DNA of 10,777 nt, from positions 1 to 10,777 of the forward strand of contig CBDUZZ010000104.1 in NCBI GenBank assembly GCA_965371855.1. The letters are read 5' to 3'. Shown here one piece after another: positions 5,715 through 10,777 of this stretch. Made by a program: the position numbers and the translations under genes. The DNA is from JAADEM01 sp965371855. GTDB lineage: Bacteria; Bacteroidota; Bacteroidia; Bacteroidales; Marinilabiliaceae. Position 1 is the first letter of the stretch. The number at the start of each line of letters is the position of its first letter. Below the pieces are notes generated by a model, which worked only from the letters and a program-made list of their open reading frames with translations, was not told where the DNA came from and searched no databases.

Positions 5715-8210
5715 ATGAATTTATCTCAATTACAAAATGGACAGGAGGGAGTAATCGTTAAGGTTAAGGGACATGGAGCTTTCAGAATGAGGCTTATGGA
5801 GATGGGATTTGTAAGAGGGAAATTTGTAAAAGCAATAAAGAATGCACCATTAAATGATCCTATCGAGTACCAGATACTGGATTACAATATCTCGTTACGC
5901 CGCAGTGAAGCCAAATATATTGAGATTGTTACTAAAGAAGAAGCCTCAAAAATAAACATTGAAAACTATCACGGTATTATTACCAAAGATATTTTAAAAC
6001 AATCGGCTATTAAAAAGCGCAAAACCATTCATGTTGCTTTTGTTGGAAATCCCAACTGTGGAAAAACCAGTATTTTTAACTGGGCCAGTGGATCGTTTGA
6101 GCATGTGGGCAATTACGGCGGTGTTACCGTTGATGTCAAAAAAGGTTCTTTTCAGCAAAACGGTTATACTTTTATTATTTATGATCTGCCGGGTACCTAT
6201 TCCCTTTCAGCCTACTCACCCGAAGAATTATATGTCAGGGATCATATTTTTAATGAAACACCTGATATCGTATTAAATATCGTTGATGCTTCAAACATAG
6301 AGAGGAATCTGTATTTGACCACTCAACTGATAGATATGGATATCCGGGTTGTAGCTGCTTTAAACATGTTTGATGACCTTAAAAAACGGGGAAATTATTT
6401 AGATTATGAGCAATTAGGTAATATGCTGGGTATTCCTTTTGTACCCACAGTAGGATCAAAAGGGCATGGAATAACCAGATTGTTCAACCGAATAATTGAT
6501 GTGTATGAGGGCAGGGATAATACATTAAGACATATACATATAAATTATGGTGAAGATATTGAAAGAGCTATTGATAATATTGAGAACAGCTTAAACGGTT
6601 CTAATGATCTGGGAGTAAAAATGTCGCCACGATATATTGCCATTAAAGCACTGGAAAAAGACAAGGAACTTTTATCAATTCTTGAAAAAGATCCAGTTCA
6701 GGAAAAACTCCTTGATGACATAAGAAAAGAGCTCGTTCGTATCGAAACAAAATCTGATGAAAAATCAGAAACATTAATTGCAGACGCAAAATATGGCTTT
6801 ATTGCAGGAGCCATAAAAGAGACATATAAAGAGAACCCAAAGGATCGTCGTCGGAAAACGGAGATGGTAGATACAATAATTACCCATCGCCTGTTTGGTA
6901 TTCCAATATTTTTGTTTTTTATGTGGGTAATGTTTCAGTCTACATTTACGCTTGGTGCATACCCGATGAACTGGATAGAAATGGGGGTAGAATTACTAAG
7001 CTCATTTATGCAAGATATAATGCCGGATGGCATGTTGAAAGATCTTTTGATTAACGGCATTATAGGAGGTGTAGGAGGTGTTATTATTTTCCTTCCAAAT
7101 ATTCTTATTCTATTCCTCTTTATTTCATTCATGGAAGATACAGGATATATGGCACGTGCTGCTTTCATTATGGATAAAGCAATGCACAAAATGGGGCTAC
7201 ACGGGAAATCATTTATTCCGCTTATTATGGGGTTTGGATGTAATGTGCCGGCAATCATGGCAACCCGAACCATTGAAGACAGAAGCAACAGGATATTAAC
7301 AATCCTGGTAAATCCTTTTATGTCGTGCAGTGCCAGATTACCGGTTTATATCCTCATAATTGGTGCATTTTTCCCTGATCATCCGGGAACAGTGTTGTTT
7401 TCATTGTATACAGGAGGTATTATGGTGGCCGTAATCTCATCACGTTTATTAAAAAAATACTTTTTCAAGGGTAAAGAAACCCCTTTTGTGATGGAGTTAC
7501 CTACATATCGAATACCTACTATTAGGAGCACAATGCGACATATGTGGCATAAAGGTGAACAATATCTTAAAAAAATGGGCGGAATTATAATGATTGCTTC
7601 AATCATTATTTGGTTTCTGGGATATTTCCCAAAAACCATAGATTACACTACTAATTATGACCAAAAGATATCTCATATTGAACAACAATACAACCGGAAG
7701 ATATTAATTGCTACACCAAACAGATTAGAAAAACTATTAACGGAAAAAACCGATGAAATAGTAAAGCTACAAAAAGCAAAAGAAAAAGAGAGACAACAGC
7801 AGTCATATATCGGCAGGATAGGTATGTGGATAGAGCCTGCCATGCAACCATTAGGTTTTGACTGGAAGATGGGTATCAGTTTATTAAGTGGAATAGCAGC
7901 AAAAGAGATTGTTGTCAGTACAATATCAGTACTGTATCAGGCTAATGACTCAGACAAAGACAACAATAACCAGCTTATAAAAAACATGAGAGATGACGCC
8001 TACTCCGATGGAACAAAAGTATTTTCCCCGTTAGTTGCTTTGGGTTTTTTGGTTTTCACATTAATATACTTTCCGTGTGTTGCTGTTATAGCAGCCATAA
8101 AAAAAGAGACCGGCTCATGGAAATGGGCTCTCTTTACGGTTGTTTATACCACTTCGTTAGCATGGTTTATGGCATTTATTATTCATCAGGTTGGCAAATT
8201 TTTTGTTTGA
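5715..8210 (+). CDS. feoB: Ferrous iron transporter FeoAB (FeoA-FeoB fusion)
   Basis: An 831-residue GTP-dependent Fe(II) importer of the inner membrane with FeoA fused in front of FeoB. Residues 1-75 are the SH3-like FeoA domain (GHGAFRMRLMEMGFVRG at 19-35). The G domain has G1 GNPNCGKT (111-118), a G2 threonine in GGVTVD (135-140), G3 DLPG (157-160) and G4 NMFD (217-220); NMxD in place of NKxD is usual in FeoB. The membrane part has the two Gate regions with their conserved cysteines, GFGCNVP (506-512) and FMSCSARLP (535-543), and a further FPC (786-788). A charged coiled-coil-like insert lies at about 647-697. The start at 5715 was chosen because FeoA homology begins at MNLSQLQ and because the promoter overlaps the upstream starts. 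The next gene begins one base after the stop. The identification is secure. Confidence 0.97.
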   Translation: MNLSQLQNGQEGVIVKVKGHGAFRMRLMEMGFVRGKFVKAIKNAPLNDPIEYQILDYNISLRRSEAKYIEIVTKEEASKINIENYHGIITKDILKQSAIKKRKTIHVAFVGNPNCGKTSIFNWASGSFEHVGNYGGVTVDVKKGSFQQNGYTFIIYDLPGTYSLSAYSPEELYVRDHIFNETPDIVLNIVDASNIERNLYLTTQLIDMDIRVVAALNMFDDLKKRGNYLDYEQLGNMLGIPFVPTVGSKGHGITRLFNRIIDVYEGRDNTLRHIHINYGEDIERAIDNIENSLNGSNDLGVKMSPRYIAIKALEKDKELLSILEKDPVQEKLLDDIRKELVRIETKSDEKSETLIADAKYGFIAGAIKETYKENPKDRRRKTEMVDTIITHRLFGIPIFLFFMWVMFQSTFTLGAYPMNWIEMGVELLSSFMQDIMPDGMLKDLLINGIIGGVGGVIIFLPNILILFLFISFMEDTGYMARAAFIMDKAMHKMGLHGKSFIPLIMGFGCNVPAIMATRTIEDRSNRILTILVNPFMSCSARLPVYILIIGAFFPDHPGTVLFSLYTGGIMVAVISSRLLKKYFFKGKETPFVMELPTYRIPTIRSTMRHMWHKGEQYLKKMGGIIMIASIIIWFLGYFPKTIDYTTNYDQKISHIEQQYNRKILIATPNRLEKLLTEKTDEIVKLQKAKEKERQQQSYIGRIGMWIEPAMQPLGFDWKMGISLLSGIAAKEIVVSTISVLYQANDSDKDNNNQLIKNMRDDAYSDGTKVFSPLVALGFLVFTLIYFPCVAVIAAIKKETGSWKWALFTVVYTTSLAWFMAFIIHQVGKFFV

Positions 8211-8211
8211 T

Positions 8212-8442
8212 ATGATTCAGGAGATTCTAACATATATAATCGTTGGCTGGGCTTTTATTCAAACCGGAAGATTCTTTTGGAAAAGCATACTAACTTTGAA
8301 AAATAACGACTCTGCATGTTCCATATCCGGTGGATGCAGTGGTTGTGCCGGAAAACAATCGTTATTGAAAGAGATAAAAGTTCGTAAAGGCAATACAGAT
8401 ACTGGATACTGGATATTACAAACCCCGAAACCCCTAACTTGA
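8212..8442 (+). CDS. FeoB-associated Cys-rich membrane protein
   Basis: A 76-residue peptide with an N-terminal membrane helix (about residues 5-25, LTYIIVGWAFIQTGRFFW) and a Cys-rich patch CSISGGCSGCAG (about 37-48). It matches the FeoB-associated Cys-rich membrane protein family, which is found next to feoB and thought to act with it, perhaps as a small partner analogous to FeoC. Its exact role is not established. The ATG at 8212 lies one base after the feoAB stop, so translation is probably coupled; an in-frame TTG at 8191 lies inside feoAB and is unlikely to be the start. The last 15 or so codons, from GNTDTGYW on, are made of a 7-nt repeat array that also supplies the stop. The tail is therefore probably acquired, and the conserved protein ends near residue 60. 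Confidence 0.82.
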   Translation: MIQEILTYIIVGWAFIQTGRFFWKSILTLKNNDSACSISGGCSGCAGKQSLLKEIKVRKGNTDTGYWILQTPKPLT

Positions 8443-8484
8443 AACCTGAAACTCTAAAATCTAATTTCTAACTTTTAACTTTCT
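8398..8484. repeat. Degenerate 7-nt period repeat array over the end of the feo operon
   Basis: Three heptads GATACTG, GATACTG, GATATTA (8398-8418) are followed, after a 3-base shift, by nine heptads in perfect phase from 8422 to 8484, among them AACCCCT, AACTTGA, AACCTGA, AACTCTA, ATTTCTA and ACTTTTA. The array covers the 3' end and stop codon (TGA, 8440-8442) of the Cys-rich gene. It shares AACTTTTAACTTT (8470-8482) exactly with 1498-1510. The unit is too short and variable for CRISPR, and there is no ORF or hairpin to explain it. Confidence 0.68.
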
Positions 8485-8544
8485 TCACGCAACCTATTCA
8501 CATTTTTTGCATCTATGAAGCATAGCTATTACTAATAATCATAT

Positions 8545-8573
8545 TTTGTTAGCGAAAAGAATCATTATATTTG
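8545..8573 (+). promoter_or_regulatory. Promoter for the lipoprotein / C13 peptidase module
   Basis: TTTG (8545-8548) is followed after 17 bases by TATATTTG (8566-8573), matching the Bacteroidota consensus at all specified positions. A start near 8580 would give a leader of about 170 bases before the lipoprotein ATG at 8749, and that leader includes the short Cys-rich frame at 8594. No terminator is visible between it and the lipoprotein gene. Activity is inferred. Confidence 0.62.
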
Positions 8574-8593
8574 AAAAAGAACCATACCAGACT

Positions 8594-8716
8594 ATGTGCT
8601 ACATTCTACACTACTGTTACCAGAAAAACTGCCATTGCAAGCCCTGTGCCGGCATTGCGGTTTAGCCTGCATCCTGTTTTGAATGGGATGAGGGCGCGAT
8701 TTCGGTTTTTTATTAA
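8594..8716 (+). other. Possible tiny Cys-rich reading frame broken by an amber codon, in a GC-rich segment
   Basis: An ATG at 8594 opens a 23-codon frame beginning MCYILHYC and ending KPCAGIAV, with 5 Cys, closed by TAG (8663-8665). The same frame continues for 16 sense codons (PASCFEWDEGAISVFY) to TAA at 8714-8716. About 8636-8700 is distinctly richer in G and C than the flanks. It lies just downstream of a good promoter and 32 bp before the lipoprotein ATG. It could be a decayed small gene, a leader peptide, or a dispersed intergenic element read by chance. I recognise no family. Together with the heptad array and the promoter it accounts for most of the 306-bp stretch 8443-8748, which has no confident gene. 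Confidence 0.3.
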
Positions 8717-8748
8717 AATGAATTTTTACTTTTTTAAAACTTATAAAA

Positions 8749-9144
8749 ATGAAAACAGTAACTAAAATATTATTCCTGTGCGGAGTAATTATTCTTATGG
8801 CTTTTAGCTGTGATAAGAAAGATGACAATTCAAACAATGAAGGGAAAATTGTTTTTTATACCAACGCACAGGCAATATTGAATTGTGGTCCCTTCAATGT
8901 TGATATATATATTGATAATGATTCTGTAGGTTCAATATCAGAGCCATACATTGAAGACACCCACCCTGATTGCATAAATTCAACATTAACAGTGATGTTA
9001 GAAAAGAAAACGGGTAAATATAATTATACAGCAAAATTGGACTGTGGTCAATATGGTGAGTGGAGCGGTGAATTTGAAATTATTCCTGATTCCTGCACTT
9101 TTATTTACTTAGATATAAATCAATGTAATCCTAAAAACGACTAA
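8749..9144 (+). CDS. Small Cys-rich lipoprotein, probably surface-exposed
   Basis: A 131-residue protein that I cannot assign to a named family. A type II signal peptide (residues 1-20) ends in a lipobox MAFSC with Cys21 as lipid anchor. Right after it comes DKKDD (22-26), a Lys/Asp cluster resembling the lipoprotein export signals that send Bacteroidota lipoproteins to the cell surface. The mature part (about 32-126) is predicted mostly beta from its alternating pattern (GKIVFYTNAQAIL, FNVDIYIDNDSVGSI) and has five cysteines (46, 75, 99, 116, 126) that could form disulphides. It resembles small beta-sandwich or PEGA-like domains in general form only. The gene is 12 bp upstream of the C13 peptidase gene and probably shares its mRNA from the promoter at 8545-8573. 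Confidence 0.75.
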   Translation: MKTVTKILFLCGVIILMAFSCDKKDDNSNNEGKIVFYTNAQAILNCGPFNVDIYIDNDSVGSISEPYIEDTHPDCINSTLTVMLEKKTGKYNYTAKLDCGQYGEWSGEFEIIPDSCTFIYLDINQCNPKND

Positions 9145-9156
9145 AACAATATCATA

Positions 9157-10777
9157 ATGAAAAAACTTTCTTCTTTAATAACATTATTGCTGATATTAAT
9201 TGGTAATTCCATAGGACAAATTACAATTACAGAAGCATCTAAAATAGCAGATGAATATATTAAAGATTTGCAAATAGGCGACTATCTTTTATATCAAAAG
9301 TCGGACGTAAATTCCTCTGAAACAACAATTATGACTTTTGATAAAAGCATCACTTCTGTTTCTTTCGATTCTTGGTTATTTTTCCTTGATAAAAAACCTT
9401 TAGCTAACTGGTCTCATCCATGTTCTTACCTTTTTGTTGATGTTAATTCAGGAAAAATTCAAGAAAAAGAATGGAAACTACCTCCAAATAATTTGGACAA
9501 ATGGCATCTTTTAACCGAAATAAAAGAACAGTCAAAAGTTAATCTATTTAGTTTTAAGAAAAGTGGAGCAACTTTGTTAAAATCGGGGTTAACGCCAGAA
9601 CATTGTTACGCTGTAATTATAAGTGGCGGGTATAACAGAAGTAATAATTGGCAACGGTACTGGAATGATTGCTCAGCTATCTATTCAGCGCTAGTGGATG
9701 TATATAATTATGAGGATAACCATATTTACACAATAATGTCAGACGGTACAAGTACAGGAAATGATAGACGGATAAGTGGAGGATATGATTCTTCACCTCT
9801 TGACTTGGACGGAGATGGCGATGATGATATTCAGTTTTCTGCTACAAGGGCAAATATTACTTCAGTATTTAACACATTATCTGGAATATTAAATAACGAT
9901 GATTATTTATTCATTTTTGTTACCGACCATGGAGACCAAGAAACAGGTCAAGATGCCCTTATCTATTTATGGAGTGAAACTATCAGGGATGACCAATTTG
10001 CAATAGAAGTAAACAAAGTCAATGCAGGTGAAATTAGTATTGTAATGGAACAATGTTATAGTGGTGGATTTGTAGATGATTTAGCTGGATTAAATCGTGT
10101 AATAGCTACTGCTTGCGATTTTGATGAAACATCATGTGGTATGGGGTACTACACTTATGATGAGTTTGTCTTTGATTGGATAGCAGCAGTTGCTGGAGAA
10201 GACCCCAATGGCAACTTTGTAGATGCTGACGATAATAATGACGGATTTGTAAGTATGCAAGAAGCATTTGATTATGCAGAGGCAAATGATGTATGTTCTG
10301 AGACTCCACAATATTCGTCTAATCCATCTGATCTTGGAACTCGTTTGGCAGTTTATGGATTAATTCCTTATATCTCCGGCCCTACCATAGTTTGCACCTC
10401 AAACACAACATTTACATTGACAGGTGAAACATCAGGTTTAACCATTGATTGGGATTGTAACACCTCTGTACTCACTCCGGTTGGAGATGATAACGGGAGT
10501 AGTTACGTAGTAAAAGCAAAGTATTCATCAACCAGTAGCGAAGGTTGGGTTAGTGTTAAAATCATTACTGATTGTGGAGATACAATTACTCGCCAAAAAA
10601 ATGTTTGGGCAGGCAAAGTAGATGGAGATAAGATTGTATCAAGTCGTGAGGGACAAGCCGTAGGAGCCTGGGCACAATATCGTTTGCTATGTGATGAGGG
10701 AACTACAGAGGTAGTGGCAGGTTATGATTCTAATGGCGATGGAGAAATGATAGGTGATTCCTATTATCTCTCTTACC
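9157..10777 (+). CDS. Secreted caspase-like cysteine peptidase (C13/legumain type), 3' end outside window
   Basis: The reading frame is open to the window edge (540 complete codons). Residues 1-20 are a Sec signal peptide (MKKLSSLITLLLILIGNSIG). Residues about 21-148 look like a pro-region, with SHPCSYLFVDVNSGKI near 88-103. The peptidase fold covers about 150-405. It has strand YAVIISGG (151-158), the catalytic dyad His258 in FVTDHGD and Cys300 in VMEQCYSGGF, the usual clan CD arrangement, and RLAVYG near its end. Two calcium-type loops lie in it: DLDGDGDDD (216-224) and a canonical EF-hand loop, DDNNDGFVSMQE (358-369). An Ig/PKD-like domain follows (about 407-488), then another Asp/Asn loop (DSNGDGE, 524-530) at the edge. 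The substrate is unknown. Export is clear. A C-terminal sorting domain, if present, is beyond the window. Confidence 0.85.
   Translation, partial: MKKLSSLITLLLILIGNSIGQITITEASKIADEYIKDLQIGDYLLYQKSDVNSSETTIMTFDKSITSVSFDSWLFFLDKKPLANWSHPCSYLFVDVNSGKIQEKEWKLPPNNLDKWHLLTEIKEQSKVNLFSFKKSGATLLKSGLTPEHCYAVIISGGYNRSNNWQRYWNDCSAIYSALVDVYNYEDNHIYTIMSDGTSTGNDRRISGGYDSSPLDLDGDGDDDIQFSATRANITSVFNTLSGILNNDDYLFIFVTDHGDQETGQDALIYLWSETIRDDQFAIEVNKVNAGEISIVMEQCYSGGFVDDLAGLNRVIATACDFDETSCGMGYYTYDEFVFDWIAAVAGEDPNGNFVDADDNNDGFVSMQEAFDYAEANDVCSETPQYSSNPSDLGTRLAVYGLIPYISGPTIVCTSNTTFTLTGETSGLTIDWDCNTSVLTPVGDDNGSSYVVKAKYSSTSSEGWVSVKIITDCGDTITRQKNVWAGKVDGDKIVSSREGQAVGAWAQYRLLCDEGTTEVVAGYDSNGDGEMIGDSYYLSY

Noticed and set aside
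6935..7639. Several frames of 70-120 codons within feoAB on both strands
   Set aside because: All lie inside the FeoB membrane domain coding region and encode no recognisable protein.
8398..8484. CRISPR array
   Set aside because: Units are 7 bases, degenerate and without spacers; no cas genes are present.
8513..8525. CTATG-AAG-CATAG hairpin after the feo operon
   Set aside because: Only five pairs and no downstream T-run in either direction.
8571..8765. 64-codon plus-strand reading frame in the lipoprotein leader
   Set aside because: Starts at a TTG inside the -7 box, overlaps the lipoprotein start in another frame, and shows no domain or sensible composition.
8592..8837. 81-codon minus-strand reading frame
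   Set aside because: Antisense to the lipoprotein start and the leader segment; Arg/His-rich translation typical of a shadow frame.
10106..10309. Minus-strand 67-codon frame inside the peptidase gene
   Set aside because: Gln/His-rich shadow of the C13 peptidase coding strand.

Overview
The window looks like the chromosome of an AT-rich member of the Bacteroidota (Bacteroidetes). The evidence is the gene content: a DUF5606 protein, a long NusB, a DUF1573 lipoprotein, a PUR-alpha-like DUF3276 protein, and a FeoA-FeoB fusion followed by a Cys-rich FeoB-associated peptide. Promoters of the Bacteroidota TTTG / TAnnTTTG type support this, as does the general lack of Shine-Dalgarno sequences. The order within the phylum cannot be fixed from the sequence alone.

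Left half (about 136-4946, all on the minus strand). Read in the direction of transcription the genes are nusB, a DUF1573 lipoprotein gene, yajC, a YbbR-domain gene, coaE, a TerB/J-domain gene and a DUF5606 gene. This is a housekeeping block: transcription antitermination, Sec accessory subunit, last step of CoA synthesis, envelope proteins and a probable co-chaperone. nusB and the DUF1573 gene share one base (TAATG). A strong hairpin plus T-tract lies between yajC and the ybbR start codon, and it carries a promoter-like -7 word in its loop. The block may therefore be two transcription units. At the left edge, a minus-strand promoter points out of the window.

Middle (4947-8442). A 236-bp divergent gap separates nusB from the plus-strand DUF3276 gene, which ends at a clear intrinsic terminator (5575-5610). 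Next come a well-formed promoter (5649-5678), feoAB, and a small Cys-rich membrane protein gene that starts one base after the feoAB stop. Together these make a ferrous iron uptake operon. The promoter places the feoAB start at 5715, not at the upstream in-frame TTG or ATG.

Right (8443-10777). An array with a 7-nt period runs across the end of the Cys-rich gene. It is followed by a good promoter (8545-8573), a relatively GC-rich segment holding a tiny Cys-rich reading frame broken by an amber codon, a small lipoprotein gene with a probable surface-export signal, and, 12 bases on, a large secreted caspase-like (peptidase C13/legumain type) protein gene that runs off the window. This last module is the accessory, least described part of the window.

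Short-period degenerate repeats occur at several gene edges (3505-3571, both sides of coaE, and 8398-8484). Two loci share an identical 13-base word, and a third carries 11 bases of it on the opposite strand.
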